This document shows, piece by piece, positions 1 through 8,513 of a stretch of 64,000 nt of DNA. Below the pieces are notes generated by a model, which did not search any database, had not been told where the DNA came from, and saw only the letters and a program-made list of their open reading frames with translations. The DNA lies in the NCBI RefSeq assembly GCF_037975215.1, contig NZ_CP150239.1, positions 341,001 to 405,000 of the forward strand, in the 5' to 3' direction. The position numbers and the translations under genes are program-made. Positions within the stretch are counted from its first letter, which is position 1, and each line of letters opens with the position of its first letter. This DNA comes from Solibacillus sp. FSL R5-0449. GTDB taxonomy: Bacteria > Bacillota > Bacilli > Bacillales_A > Planococcaceae.

Positions 1-93
1 GAAATTCATACAATGATGCAGGCAGATTATGTGCTTGGCAAACGTGCAGATAAGAAGTTACGCTGTATGCTGCCAAGCTGGCCGTTTGAATAA
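1..93 (+). CDS. 3' end of an unidentified gene (partial)
   Basis: The window opens inside a reading frame that reads [10 protein letters not shown]... and ends ...MLPSWPFE followed by TAA. Only 30 residues are visible, too few to recognise a family. It is judged coding because it is open to the window edge and is followed after 9 bp by a strong rho-independent terminator, which is what the end of a transcription unit should look like. No function is proposed. Confidence 0.55.
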   Translation, partial: EIHTMMQADYVLGKRADKKLRCMLPSWPFE

Positions 94-102
94 TTTGATG
101 AG

Positions 103-133
103 GCGAAAGGTTGTAGTGACCTTTCGCTTTTTT
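103..133 (+). terminator. Rho-independent terminator
   Basis: The arms GCGAAAGGT (103-111) and ACCTTTCGC (119-127) pair perfectly around a 7-nt loop and are followed by a run of T. It closes the partial gene at the left edge. Confidence 0.85.
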
Positions 134-179
134 GTATTGCAAGCGGGGGACTGGTGATTCGGTTATTTTGGATGAGGCT

Positions 180-293
180 TGGCGGACATGTAGCTGGAGT
201 TGGCGAATATGTATAGTGAAATGACGAATAAGGAAAAGAAGTTGACGAATAAGTAAGTCTAAGTGGCGAAAACCATCTAGAAACTGGCTAATA
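180..293 (+). repeat. 21-bp-period intergenic repeat, cluster A (GRCGAATAA core)
   Basis: Six copies of a core like TGRCGAATA start at 180, 201, 222, 243, 264 and 285, exactly 21 bp apart. Versions are TGGCGGACA, TGGCGAATA, TGACGAATA, TGACGAATA, TGGCGAAAA and TGGCTAATA. The 12 bp between cores are not conserved. The array sits after the terminator of the gene at the left edge and before the GNAT gene, and has stops in the core frame, so it is not coding. It is part of a set of five such clusters in the window. Confidence 0.75.
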
Positions 294-374
294 CATTAAG
301 GTGTCGTTATATTTTGGGAATTCATGTTAATATTGACTTATATAACTAAACAGAGTGAAGGAGGAGAGATTAAA

Positions 375-857
375 ATGGCAATAATTCGTACAATGCATGC
401 TGAAGATATTCCACAAGTTCAGGATGTGGCGAAAAAATCTTGGAATGCAACATATGAGGGGATTATTCCTGTGGAGATCCAAGAAAAGTTCCTAAAGATG
501 GCCTACAATGCTGAACGGATGAAACAGCGAATGGAACGTTCTTTTCTTTTTGTAGCTGAAATCGAAAGTAATATTATAGGGTTCGCGAATTTTTCTCCTG
601 TTAATGAAGAAGGGAAAGCTGAATTAGGGGCTATTTACCTTTATCCGGAATACCAGGGAAAAGGGGTTGGCTCGGCTTTATTGCAAAAAGGAATTAATGA
701 GCTGAACGGCATAAAAGAAATATATATAAATGTTGAAAAGGACAATAAAATTGGCAAGAGCTTTTATGACGCAAAAGGCTTTCAAGTATTGAAAGAGTTC
801 GATGATCAATTTGAGGGCCATACGTTAAAAACAGTGCGAATGGTATTAAATGTGTAG
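375..857 (+). CDS. GNAT family N-acetyltransferase
   Basis: A 160-residue single-domain GNAT acetyltransferase. The acetyl-CoA binding signature is visible as YQGKGVGSALLQKG about two-thirds along, preceded by the strand LGAIYLYPEY and followed by the usual NVEKDN...GKSFYDAKGF C-terminal segment. The acceptor substrate cannot be read from sequence. The frame is open further upstream to 324, but the ATG at 375 has an AAGGAGGAGAG ribosome binding site at the right distance and starts with the typical MAIIRTMHAEDI, so it is chosen. It is followed by an NTF2-like gene in the same direction. Confidence 0.88.
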   Translation: MAIIRTMHAEDIPQVQDVAKKSWNATYEGIIPVEIQEKFLKMAYNAERMKQRMERSFLFVAEIESNIIGFANFSPVNEEGKAELGAIYLYPEYQGKGVGSALLQKGINELNGIKEIYINVEKDNKIGKSFYDAKGFQVLKEFDDQFEGHTLKTVRMVLNV

Positions 858-890
858 CTTTGTCAGTAAAATCAAGGGGGAGAATTTAAT

Positions 891-1325
891 ATGAATACTG
901 AAGTTCAAAACCTTTACACTAAACTAATTGATGCCTGGAATAGACGTGATGCCAAAGGGATGTCTGATCAATTTGCCGATCAGGGAGTCCCAATTGGATT
1001 TGATGGCAGTAAGTTAATTGGCAAAGAAGAAATTTTGGCGCATCTTACGCCTATTTTTTTAGATCATCCAACAGCTCCTTTTATAACGAAAGTAAAAGAG
1101 ATACGGTCACTTGGAATAGATACAGCAATTTTATATGCGATTGCGGGAATGATTCCTCCCGGAAAATCGGATATTGAGCCTGCCGTAAACGCCCATCAAA
1201 CACTGGTCGCGGTGAAAATGAACAACAGCTGGCAAGTGGAGCTATTTCAAAATACTCCGGCACAGTTTCATGGAAGACCGGAATTAGTGGAGGAAATGAC
1301 GGAAGAATTAAGGCAGTTGCTTTAG
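891..1325 (+). CDS. SnoaL/NTF2-like protein (SgcJ/EcaC-type)
   Basis: 144 residues with the alpha+beta cone fold signature of SgcJ/EcaC/DUF4440 proteins: an N-terminal helix pair with YTKLIDAWNRRDAKGMSDQFAD, then GSKLIGKEEILAHLTPIF, and a C-terminal strand with SWQVELFQNTP. Such proteins are small ligand-binding or enzyme domains; the ligand is not predictable. The ribosome binding site AAGGGGGAG precedes the ATG. It is probably co-transcribed with the acetyltransferase upstream (33 bp gap) and with the two short genes downstream. Confidence 0.75.
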   Translation: MNTEVQNLYTKLIDAWNRRDAKGMSDQFADQGVPIGFDGSKLIGKEEILAHLTPIFLDHPTAPFITKVKEIRSLGIDTAILYAIAGMIPPGKSDIEPAVNAHQTLVAVKMNNSWQVELFQNTPAQFHGRPELVEEMTEELRQLL

Positions 1326-1346
1326 TTTCAGTGGAGAGTGATAGGA

Positions 1347-1874
1347 ATGGTAAGCTGGAAAAATAGTAAGGGAGTGCTGGGTGCGGTCGTTTTATGTGGT
1401 GTAGTTTGGTTTGCCCACCCGGCACAAGACAGGGTAAACGAGTTGGAAGAACAAATAAGTTTGCAATATACATACGCAAATCCTCTATTGAGAGATACGG
1501 TTAAAGCTCTGCTTGAATACGACTTTAGTGAACCTTTAACTGATGAAAATGAAGAGGATTTCAATAGACTTGCTAAAGAGTTTAGAGATGTAACGGATCT
1601 GTTTTTCAGTGGAGGTACAGTACATTACGAATGGCAAGACAGATTGGATGATACGAAGTTCTATCTTATGGATTATGCGAGTGGTTCACCGCTTTCGGAG
1701 GAGGAGGTTGCAGATTTGTACCAAGTACTGAAGGCTACCCGGTATATTTGTATGGATTTTAGGGATTATGATAATCGTAGTGACTTTTATAACGCAATGC
1801 ATTCAGAGAATCACGAAATGGTGGAACAAGTGGAAAAACGATTAGCCTGGAAATATAAAAATCAGGGGGAATAA
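1347..1874 (+). CDS. Membrane-anchored hypothetical protein
   Basis: No family recognised. About 175 residues with one hydrophobic N-terminal segment (GVLGAVVLCGVVWFAHPA), which could be an uncleaved anchor or signal sequence, followed by a hydrophilic, acidic, mostly helical domain. A GTG at 1338 is also in frame, but the GGAGAG at 1332-1337 abuts it and stands 9 nt before the ATG at 1347, so 1347 is the better start. It lies 21 bp after the NTF2-like gene and 2 bp before a hot-dog gene, so it is probably in the same operon. Confidence 0.6.
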   Translation: MVSWKNSKGVLGAVVLCGVVWFAHPAQDRVNELEEQISLQYTYANPLLRDTVKALLEYDFSEPLTDENEEDFNRLAKEFRDVTDLFFSGGTVHYEWQDRLDDTKFYLMDYASGSPLSEEEVADLYQVLKATRYICMDFRDYDNRSDFYNAMHSENHEMVEQVEKRLAWKYKNQGE

Positions 1875-1876
1875 CT

Positions 1877-2245
1877 TTGAAAATAGGCGATATCATTACA
1901 TTTGAACGTACATTTACAACTAAAGACGTATTTACAGAAGTTTCTTGTGATGAAGGTGTTCATCATATTACACCGGATGAACAGGGAAGGCTTGTAATTC
2001 AGGGATTGCTTACAGCGACGTTGCCGACGAAAATTGGCGGGGATGCCAATGTATTGGCTCGGACAATGAATTTTGAATTTATAAGACCTGTTTTTACCGG
2101 GGATACAATCAAATGCGAAGTGGAAATTCAGAGTTTTGAATGGGCGGAAAGTAAGAAAAGAACATCAATTGGTACAACGTTCACCTGCAAAAATCAGGAT
2201 GGAAAAGAAGTATTAAAGGGCAGTTTTGCGGGCGTTATTCTTTAG
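1877..2245 (+). CDS. MaoC-like / hot-dog fold protein
   Basis: 122 residues with a MaoC/thioesterase-like hot-dog layout: an N-terminal segment MKIGDIITFERTFTTKDV, a central helix region with HHITPDEQGRLVIQGLLTATLPTKIGG, then the typical NFEFIRPVFTGDTIKCEVEI strand pair. Family members act as enoyl-CoA hydratases or acyl thioesterases; the exact substrate is unknown. Start is TTG at 1877 with AGGGGGA 8 nt upstream, 2 bp after the previous stop, which argues for translational coupling. Confidence 0.75.
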   Translation: MKIGDIITFERTFTTKDVFTEVSCDEGVHHITPDEQGRLVIQGLLTATLPTKIGGDANVLARTMNFEFIRPVFTGDTIKCEVEIQSFEWAESKKRTSIGTTFTCKNQDGKEVLKGSFAGVIL

Positions 2246-2317
2246 ATTTTTCATACATGCACCAGCCCCTCAAAATAACGTCTTGCAGGAGCTGAGCAGG
2301 TGCTATGGTTTCTAATG

Positions 2318-2968
2318 TTAAAGTGAAAAGCCGAGCCAATTATATAATGGCGCTTTGAAATATTTAATAATGACCCCAACAATTTTGCCGGTAAAGTATG
2401 CGGCAATAAGTGTACCGATGCCAATTGAACCGAATGTTTGGATAAACAGTAAACAGATCAGGGCAGAAATGGTTATGTTAACGAGGTCGCTTATCGTTTT
2501 AGCTTTACCGAACGGTTTCTTCAATTTTTCACCGACAATCGGAATTAGTGCATCATAAGACGCGAGAGGCAAACGTGCGTTTACATATAAAAAGACACCG
2601 AGTGCAATGATGAACAGGCTAATTACTAAATAAACAATTTTTAATGTCCAGTTTGTCGCGTCTGGTAAAAAGATACCGAGTGCTAATGTCGCATCAATAA
2701 ATACACTAACAAGCACTGAACTTATGAGTTGAAGCAAATAATTCTTTGCTTCAAATTTCCCTGACAGCAAAAATTGAACGGCAATAAAGACGAGATTTGA
2801 TAAAAATACGGCAGTCCCTACAGAAATGGACGTAATGAGCGCAATTGCATAACCGAGCGAGGACACGGGTGAGACTCCTAAATCGGCCTTAATTGAAAAG
2901 GTTACGCCAATGCCAAGCAAAAATGTACCTAGTATGTAAATAAAAATACGTTTTGTGATTTGATTCAT
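2318..2968 (-). CDS. YczE/YitT-like integral membrane protein
   Basis: About 216 residues with five or six hydrophobic helices and the family's N-terminal motif FSIKADLGVSPVSSLGYAIA. This resembles YczE/YyaS-like proteins of unknown transport function. The first ATG at 2980 is not preceded by a good site; the ATG at 2968 (MNQITKRIF) has GGAGGT 5 nt upstream and is chosen. It diverges from a LysR regulator across about 107 bp, the classic arrangement for a LysR target gene. Confidence 0.8.
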   Translation of the reverse strand: MNQITKRIFIYILGTFLLGIGVTFSIKADLGVSPVSSLGYAIALITSISVGTAVFLSNLVFIAVQFLLSGKFEAKNYLLQLISSVLVSVFIDATLALGIFLPDATNWTLKIVYLVISLFIIALGVFLYVNARLPLASYDALIPIVGEKLKKPFGKAKTISDLVNITISALICLLFIQTFGSIGIGTLIAAYFTGKIVGVIIKYFKAPLYNWLGFSL

Positions 2969-3025
2969 AAATACCTCCAATGCTAATTAATTTAGTCTAT
3001 CATGTTTTACTTATATGAAATAATA

Positions 3026-3039
3026 TATAAAATTTTATA
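3026..3039. promoter_or_regulatory. 14-bp palindrome in LysR/YczE divergent promoter
   Basis: TATAAAATTTTATA is a perfect palindrome in the region between the divergent lysR-type and yczE-type genes, just upstream of a TATAAT-like hexamer for the regulator. It may be part of a LysR operator, but AT-rich palindromes arise easily by chance. Confidence 0.3.
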
Positions 3040-3075
3040 ATGGTATAATAAATTTGTTATAAAAGGAGGACGAAA

Positions 3076-3942
3076 ATGGATCATCAGCACTTACAGTATT
3101 ATGTTGAAATTGTGAAGCACGGCAGTATTTCAAAGGCGGCCGAAAAACTACATATCGCACAGCCACAGCTAAGTCAGCTGCTGAGAAAGCTGGAGGATGA
3201 TTTAGGTACTGTCCTCATCGAACGTTACCGGAAGAAATGGGATTTAACGGAGGCGGGGAAGCTGTTTTATGACTACGCGATCACGACGTTAAATAATTTC
3301 AGCTTTATGGCGAACCAAATTAACGAGTTAGAGAACGGGGCTACAGGAACGATTCGCATCGGTGTTGCTACATCGTGTGTACACTTGTTTATCGATTATT
3401 ACGCAGCATTTTTAGAAAAATTTCCAAATGTGAAAGTACTGTTGACAACTAGCCCTTCTGAAAATATTCGAAAACAATTAGAAAAACGGGCAGTTGATAT
3501 CGCATTCATGCTAAAGCCGCAAAATGTAACGCTCTATGATTATAAAGTTTTACGTGAACAAAATTGTGTAGCCGTTGTGCCGAAAAGCTGGAACTGGGGC
3601 AATGAGGTGAACGTGCGCCAATTCCATGGACACCCATTTATTGCTCTTGGTGAAATGAAGGACTTTTATTTAACTCATGAGCTACAGCATCATTTTTCTG
3701 CACAAAAAATTAAGCCGCAAACAATTATGGAGTGTAAAGATATTGCAGTCGCAATCCGAATGGTGGAAAAGGGGCTTGGTGCAACGATTGTACCGAATAT
3801 GCACCTATTTTCGAGTGAATCAGAAGAGGTAGATTACATTCCACTTGCAGATTTTGATTATGCAATGTTTCCGGTGCTGCTGAGATTGAAAGATGCAAGC
3901 TTTAATAAAATAACGGAGCGTCTTTGGGCATTTATAGAGTGA
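3076..3942 (+). CDS. LysR family transcriptional regulator
   Basis: 288 residues. The N-terminal winged helix-turn-helix is clear (YYVEIVKHGSISKAAEKLHIAQPQLSQLLRKLEDDLGT, residues about 7-45), followed by the periplasmic-binding-protein-like effector domain (from about residue 90, GTIRIGVATSC). AAAGGAGG precedes the ATG. It is read away from the yczE-type gene, which it probably controls. The inducer is not predictable. Confidence 0.92.
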   Translation: MDHQHLQYYVEIVKHGSISKAAEKLHIAQPQLSQLLRKLEDDLGTVLIERYRKKWDLTEAGKLFYDYAITTLNNFSFMANQINELENGATGTIRIGVATSCVHLFIDYYAAFLEKFPNVKVLLTTSPSENIRKQLEKRAVDIAFMLKPQNVTLYDYKVLREQNCVAVVPKSWNWGNEVNVRQFHGHPFIALGEMKDFYLTHELQHHFSAQKIKPQTIMECKDIAVAIRMVEKGLGATIVPNMHLFSSESEEVDYIPLADFDYAMFPVLLRLKDASFNKITERLWAFIE

Positions 3943-3980
3943 AAAGGGTGAGCTTAGTATACTGAGCTTGCTCTTTTTTT
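3943..3980 (+). terminator. Terminator after the LysR gene
   Basis: AAAGGGTGAGCTTAGTA pairs with TACTGAGCTTGCTCTTT (with some G-U pairs) and is followed by T residues directly after the lysR stop codon. Confidence 0.75.
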
Positions 3981-4154
3981 ATGAAGCAAATTTGCCATTC
4001 GAAGTTATAAATAAGCTAAAAGAGCGAATGCTAAATGAAATATAAATGACTAAAAGAAGTGTAGGTTATGATTCTATATACGGATAAAGAATAGGTTATA
4101 TTAACCGAATTTTAATATTCCAGTATATTTATTTGGATAAAATAATTATATATG

Positions 4155-4171
4155 GAATAATTTTATTATTC
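4155..4171. repeat. Inverted repeat GAATAA-N5-TTATTC upstream of carbonic anhydrase
   Basis: Short inverted repeat 25 bp before the carbonic anhydrase start. It could be an operator, but the region is very AT-rich and nothing else supports this. Confidence 0.2.
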
Positions 4172-4195
4172 TAGAGATTAAAGGAGCTACAGGAG

Positions 4196-4996
4196 ATGAA
4201 AAAACATAGATACTTATTTTTGGCGATGTTCTCAAGTTTGATGCTTGCTGCATGCGCGGAAGAAAAAAGTGAAGAAAAAGAAGTAATTACAACAAGTGCT
4301 AATCAGAGTGACTGGTCTTATGAGGAATCGACTGGACCTGAACACTGGGGGAAACTTGATCCCAAAAATTTAACATGTGTGAATGGAAGCGAACAATCGC
4401 CGATTAATGTTGAAATTCCTGAAGTAAAAGCAGATGAAAATTTAAAAGGGAATGAGATTCACTATGAACCAACACCGTTTACATTAGAAAATAATGGCCA
4501 TACGATACAAGCGAATGCGGTAACAGAAAGCAATCACATTATTATTGAAAATAATGAGTACAAGCTTTCACAATTTCATTTCCATACACCAAGCGAGCAC
4601 CAGTTTAACGGTCAAAACTATGATATGGAACTTCATCTAGTACATAGTGACGAGAATGGAAAGCTGGCTGTTATTGGATTGATGATTCAAGAAGGAAATG
4701 AAAACAAACTGCTTGCTTCAATGTGGAATGAATTACCGACAGATAAAACGGCAAAAGGTGATTCCGAAAAGCATGTAATTGACTTACAGGCTCTACTGCC
4801 TGAAAATGAAACGACTTTCCAATACTCCGGTTCATTAACGACACCGCCTTGTACCGAAGAAGTACAGTGGATTGTTTTTGAACAGCCGATTGAAATGTCA
4901 AAAGCACAAATAAAAGCATTCCAGCAAATTTTTCCGGATAACCACCGTCCTGTTCAGCCGATAAATGAACGGGAAATTAATAAAAGTGGGGAATAA
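4196..4996 (+). CDS. Alpha-class carbonic anhydrase, lipoprotein
   Basis: 266 residues. A signal peptide with lipobox LAAC places Cys20 as the lipidated residue, so the enzyme is on the outer face of the membrane. It interconverts CO2 and bicarbonate. The alpha-family zinc site is intact: His128 and His130 in QFHFHTPSEH and His147 in MELHLVH; other signatures are WSYEESTGPEHWGKL, SEQSPINV and GSLTTPPCTEEVQW. The length is normal for bacterial alpha enzymes. It is monocistronic, preceded by a long AT-rich leader. Confidence 0.95.
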   Translation: MKKHRYLFLAMFSSLMLAACAEEKSEEKEVITTSANQSDWSYEESTGPEHWGKLDPKNLTCVNGSEQSPINVEIPEVKADENLKGNEIHYEPTPFTLENNGHTIQANAVTESNHIIIENNEYKLSQFHFHTPSEHQFNGQNYDMELHLVHSDENGKLAVIGLMIQEGNENKLLASMWNELPTDKTAKGDSEKHVIDLQALLPENETTFQYSGSLTTPPCTEEVQWIVFEQPIEMSKAQIKAFQQIFPDNHRPVQPINEREINKSGE

Positions 4997-5112
4997 TTTG
5001 AATGTGCAGGAAAGTGCCGATCTTTTCCTGTACATCCAAATTCAACACCTGTATGACTTGCTTATTCGTTGATTTCTCAATATAACAGTTGTAGTTTCTT
5101 CTATTATATATA

Positions 5113-6174
5113 TCAATACTTTACAACACCGTTTTCTTGATTGTAGGCAATCTCTTTTTTTTCTCGCCAACGGTAAAATAGTTTCATTAAAGGCATGATT
5201 ATAATAAAAATAAATAGTAGCCTAAAGGTTTGGAACATTGAAACAAGCGAGACCGCAGCATTAACAGCATCGGCTAATAACACCATTTGATCCAGACCGC
5301 CTGGAGCCGTACTTAGGAAGCTTGTGGCAAATGTCGTATCCAATGCCAATGACATTAAGAAACTTGATCCGAATGTTAGCGCAATTAGTGCCAATGCACT
5401 GAAAATACCGCCTGCGAGTACACGTACTGGCAGCTTTATCATGTGTGGCTTGAGCATTAAACCAATATGCGCACCAATAAGAAGCTGAGCAACATCCATA
5501 ACAATACCTGGTACTTGTGGCATGGCAAGTGGTGTAGTGAGCTGCAGTGTAATTAGTAATATAATAGGTGTAATAAAAAATGCAACGGGTAAATGGACGC
5601 GTTTCATTAAATGGGAACATGCCCAAGCCAGCGCAATTAACAATATTAAACTGATTGTCAGCGTAGCATCTGTGGAAGGTTTACTTATTACCTGACCAGC
5701 AACGATAAATGGAACAAATACAACAACTAATAATAGCCGGATTACTTGAAAATATGAAATTACGCCGATTTCCTGAACCTTTTCCTCTTCAGCAAATATG
5801 ACAATCTGACCTAAACCTCCCGGGATAGCGCCCAGAATTGCAGCTTTTATCGGGATTTTTGCCCATCTGCTTGTTAAATAAGCAATCCCGATTGAGCCGC
5901 CTATTAAAATAACGTTTAACAGCAACATATAAAATATAATAGAACCTATCATGCCGAACAGATTAGTGTTAAATTGTACACCGATCACGGTACCTACAAT
6001 GACGACACCTGCATCGCGCATTTGACCAGACCATTTGAGCGGCCCTTTATAAATGAATTGTGCTAGCATGACGATAACGATCGGGCCGAGCATCCATGGA
6101 ATAGGGATGTGTAGCAGGTTAAAAATATAACCCCCGATTAAAGATAAAATTAATACCTTTAGCATTGCCTTCAA
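5113..6174 (-). CDS. AbrB-type membrane protein (AbrB/ammonia monooxygenase-like, transporter)
   Basis: About 353 residues, almost entirely membrane helices, with the duplicated AbrB membrane-domain pattern: GAIPGGLGQIVIFAEE in the first half and STAPGGLDQMVLLADA in the second. The family is annotated as AbrB or ammonia monooxygenase by historical error and is probably a transporter. GTG at 6183 abuts the AAAGGGG site, TTG at 6174 is 8 nt from it and ATG at 6165 is also possible; TTG 6174 is preferred. It lies behind the terminator of the aromatic operon, in the same direction, so it may be fed by read-through and might move an aromatic compound. Confidence 0.78.
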   Translation of the reverse strand: MKAMLKVLILSLIGGYIFNLLHIPIPWMLGPIVIVMLAQFIYKGPLKWSGQMRDAGVVIVGTVIGVQFNTNLFGMIGSIIFYMLLLNVILIGGSIGIAYLTSRWAKIPIKAAILGAIPGGLGQIVIFAEEEKVQEIGVISYFQVIRLLLVVVFVPFIVAGQVISKPSTDATLTISLILLIALAWACSHLMKRVHLPVAFFITPIILLITLQLTTPLAMPQVPGIVMDVAQLLIGAHIGLMLKPHMIKLPVRVLAGGIFSALALIALTFGSSFLMSLALDTTFATSFLSTAPGGLDQMVLLADAVNAAVSLVSMFQTFRLLFIFIIIMPLMKLFYRWREKKEIAYNQENGVVKY

Positions 6175-6226
6175 CAGTAACACCCCTTTCTATAGAAGTA
6201 TGCATAGCTATGATTATGAGTAAGAA

Positions 6227-6260
6227 ACCACCAGCTTTCATTATTATGAATACTGGTGGT
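6227..6260 (-). terminator. Terminator of the cluster 1 leftward operon
   Basis: ACCACCAG (6227-6234) and CTGGTGGT (6253-6260) form the outer stem with an inner TTCAT/ATGAA stem. On the minus strand the hairpin is followed by TTTCTT. It ends the operon read from 9410 to 6268. Confidence 0.7.
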
Positions 6261-6267
6261 ACAGTTA

Positions 6268-7248
6268 TTATGATTTCGCTAATTCTTTTACTTGTGCCTC
6301 ACGGTCAACATCGTCGCGACGGCGGTCTCCCCAATATGCGGAACCGTTTTTAAGGTATTCTTCATAAGTCCATTTTACTGGCTCCCAGTCCGGTTCGAAG
6401 ATTAAGTAGCCGTTTGTAAAGATTTCGAGGCGTAAACCGCTTCCTGGGTCTTTAACGTAAATATACATTGCCTGTGAAATCCCATGTTTTCCTGGACCTA
6501 CGAATTGTACGTCAGATTCGCATAAAATGTCGGCAGCGCGCAGCAAGTCTTGAGCATTATCTAACCAGTAGGCTATATGGTGCATTTCATTTGGCTCTTT
6601 TGAGCGTGGGGTAGACATAACTGCAACGTCATGAACTAAGTTTGTCACCGATAACCAGCTTGCAACTTGCACATCATCCGGATTGACGAAATATTCGCGC
6701 AAATTAAAGCCTAAAGCTTCTTTTAAATATTGCACAATTTCAGCATTGTCATGAGAAGTTTGCAAATTTACGTGATCGATTCGACGTGGAGAAACCCCTT
6801 TAGCCCATGATTTATACGTTTGGTTTTTAAGTACGGATTTTCGTGATTCATCCGCAGGCGTCTTTTCCATATCATAGTAAAGTTCAAAACGGTGGCCACT
6901 TGGTAGTTCAAAGCGGATGGCTTCACCTTGTGCAACTTCTTCACCGGCTTTTATCCAGCGTACTTCAGTACCTGCATCTTCTAATAACTGGGCAAATGTT
7001 GCTACATCCTCGCGTCGTTTTGTGCGCCAGCCGATATGGTCGATATAAGATGTCTCACCGGCAGTAATTGACAATGTATGGTGTTCGAAATCGCCCCAAG
7101 CCCGCAAATAGTGTACACCATCTACAACTTCTGTTTCTTCCAAGCCGATTGTGTCACGGAAGAACCATAAAGATTTTTCAAGGTCTTCTGATACTAAAGC
7201 AACATGCCCTAATTTTGCGATTTCCGGTGCGTAAAGAAATTTTTCCAT
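6268..7248 (-). CDS. Type I extradiol (catechol 2,3-) dioxygenase, VOC family
   Basis: 326 residues, two VOC domains (about 12-125 and 155-280), the length of PheB-type catechol 2,3-dioxygenases. The Fe(II) ligands are visible in the C-terminal domain: His159 (RRIDHVNL), His223 or His224 (EMHHIAYW) and Glu275 (LRLEIF). It opens a catechol ring next to the hydroxyl pair, giving a semialdehyde or ketone dienoate. It is the last gene of a leftward operon with a hydrolase and a flavin monooxygenase; the presence of the hydrolase suggests a substituted catechol. About as long as the paralogue at 55326 but clearly diverged. GAGGTG precedes the ATG. Confidence 0.93.
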   Translation of the reverse strand: MEKFLYAPEIAKLGHVALVSEDLEKSLWFFRDTIGLEETEVVDGVHYLRAWGDFEHHTLSITAGETSYIDHIGWRTKRREDVATFAQLLEDAGTEVRWIKAGEEVAQGEAIRFELPSGHRFELYYDMEKTPADESRKSVLKNQTYKSWAKGVSPRRIDHVNLQTSHDNAEIVQYLKEALGFNLREYFVNPDDVQVASWLSVTNLVHDVAVMSTPRSKEPNEMHHIAYWLDNAQDLLRAADILCESDVQFVGPGKHGISQAMYIYVKDPGSGLRLEIFTNGYLIFEPDWEPVKWTYEEYLKNGSAYWGDRRRDDVDREAQVKELAKS

Positions 7249-7319
7249 TTATATTCACCTCATAAGATATTTGTTTTTTAAAAGGGTAATCTGAATCTTT
7301 TCTTTTTCAATCCTGCCTA

Positions 7320-8489
7320 TTAGCCTTGAATGTTTGTATGAACACCGAATAGGTGTCTGCCGTAACCTAAAATTCCATCTTCATAAAGAGAAGTAATGTG
7401 GGTCGCAATCGCCATCAAGTCACGAGTGAATAGCTCTACAGGATGACCTTTTAATAACGCATGACCGCCTAATGTAAGCAATGACTTTACACCGATCTGT
7501 GTACATTTATCGATAACTTTTGCACGGATCGCTTTATATTTGGCCCCTTCGTAGGAACCGCCTTTATCCGTCTGCATCATATTGATATATTCATTTAATA
7601 GTGTTTTGGCAGAAAGTAATTCAAGCTTCAGCTCTGAAAGCACACGTTGGCTCGTAGGGGACTCTTTTTCGTTTACACCAGAAAAGCGTACGCGTCCCGC
7701 TGTATGTTTTTCGAATTCATCAAGCACACGCTCGGCACCACCGACAGCCATCGCTGCAAAACCAACATAGAATCCAGGGTAGAAAGGTGTATTGTAGTAT
7801 AAATAATTCTGGTCAAAATCTTCATATGGCGGCTGGCTGTTTTCGATTATTTTGCTGAAACGTAAAATGGCATCAGGTTTTACAAAAATGTTATCGACGA
7901 TTAACGTGTTGCTGCCCGATCCACGAAGTCCAAGTGAATCCCACGTTTTTACAACTTCCAAATCAGAAACTTTCAGTAAAATCCCTACACGTTCTGGTTT
8001 TTCACTGTCATCAAATTTCATCATTGCACCAATGCCCACCCAATCACAATAGTTGATACCGCTTACAAAATTATACTTGCCGGAAACGAGATAACCGCCT
8101 TCTGTCTTTTCAACTTTGCCGATTGGGGCAAATACGTCCGCTACAAAACCGCCCTGATTGATGACTTCATCACGGATATGTTTAGGGTAGTAGCACACCC
8201 AAGCGTTATGAGCCGAGAAAAAGTACGTTAACCATGCAGCTGAAAGATTGTGGTAACCAACTGTACTTACCATATCAACGAATGTGCGCCAATCAAGCTG
8301 TGGGTAGCCAAACTCTTTAGGTAAAATTAAACGGTGGATTTCCTCCTCCCGGATAATATCAGCTATACGGGGAGAAATTGTCGAGTTGTGATCTGCTTCA
8401 ATTGCTTCCAGCTCTGCAGCTTCACCAATACGCTTTGCTTTTTGCATTATTTCTTCATAAAGATCTTTATTTTCAACTACTGTAACCAT
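7320..8489 (-). CDS. Flavin-dependent monooxygenase, acyl-CoA dehydrogenase fold (HsaA/HpaH-C2 type)
   Basis: 389 residues with the acyl-CoA dehydrogenase fold (helical N-terminus, middle beta domain with GKYNFVSGINYCDW and SLGLRGSGSNTLIVDNIFV, C-terminal helical bundle) but without an acyl-CoA context. Proteins of this size next to an extradiol dioxygenase are the oxygenase half of two-component phenol hydroxylases such as HsaA, using reduced flavin from a partner. The partner is probably the flavin reductase at 13347. It would hydroxylate a phenol to the catechol used by the neighbouring dioxygenase. Gap to the hydrolase gene upstream is 24 bp. Confidence 0.82.
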   Translation of the reverse strand: MVTVVENKDLYEEIMQKAKRIGEAAELEAIEADHNSTISPRIADIIREEEIHRLILPKEFGYPQLDWRTFVDMVSTVGYHNLSAAWLTYFFSAHNAWVCYYPKHIRDEVINQGGFVADVFAPIGKVEKTEGGYLVSGKYNFVSGINYCDWVGIGAMMKFDDSEKPERVGILLKVSDLEVVKTWDSLGLRGSGSNTLIVDNIFVKPDAILRFSKIIENSQPPYEDFDQNYLYYNTPFYPGFYVGFAAMAVGGAERVLDEFEKHTAGRVRFSGVNEKESPTSQRVLSELKLELLSAKTLLNEYINMMQTDKGGSYEGAKYKAIRAKVIDKCTQIGVKSLLTLGGHALLKGHPVELFTRDLMAIATHITSLYEDGILGYGRHLFGVHTNIQG

Positions 8490-8513
8490 TTAATCAGTCC
8501 TTTCAAAGATAGT

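Noticed and set aside
2260..2312. Hairpin GCACC...GGTGC between the hot-dog gene and the YczE-type gene as bidirectional terminator
   Set aside because: The stem is interrupted by several mismatches and has no clear T tract.
5002..5036. Hairpin TGTGCAGGAAA/TTTTCCTGTACA after the carbonic anhydrase gene as a terminator
   Set aside because: A stem is possible but no T tract follows, so termination there is not supported.
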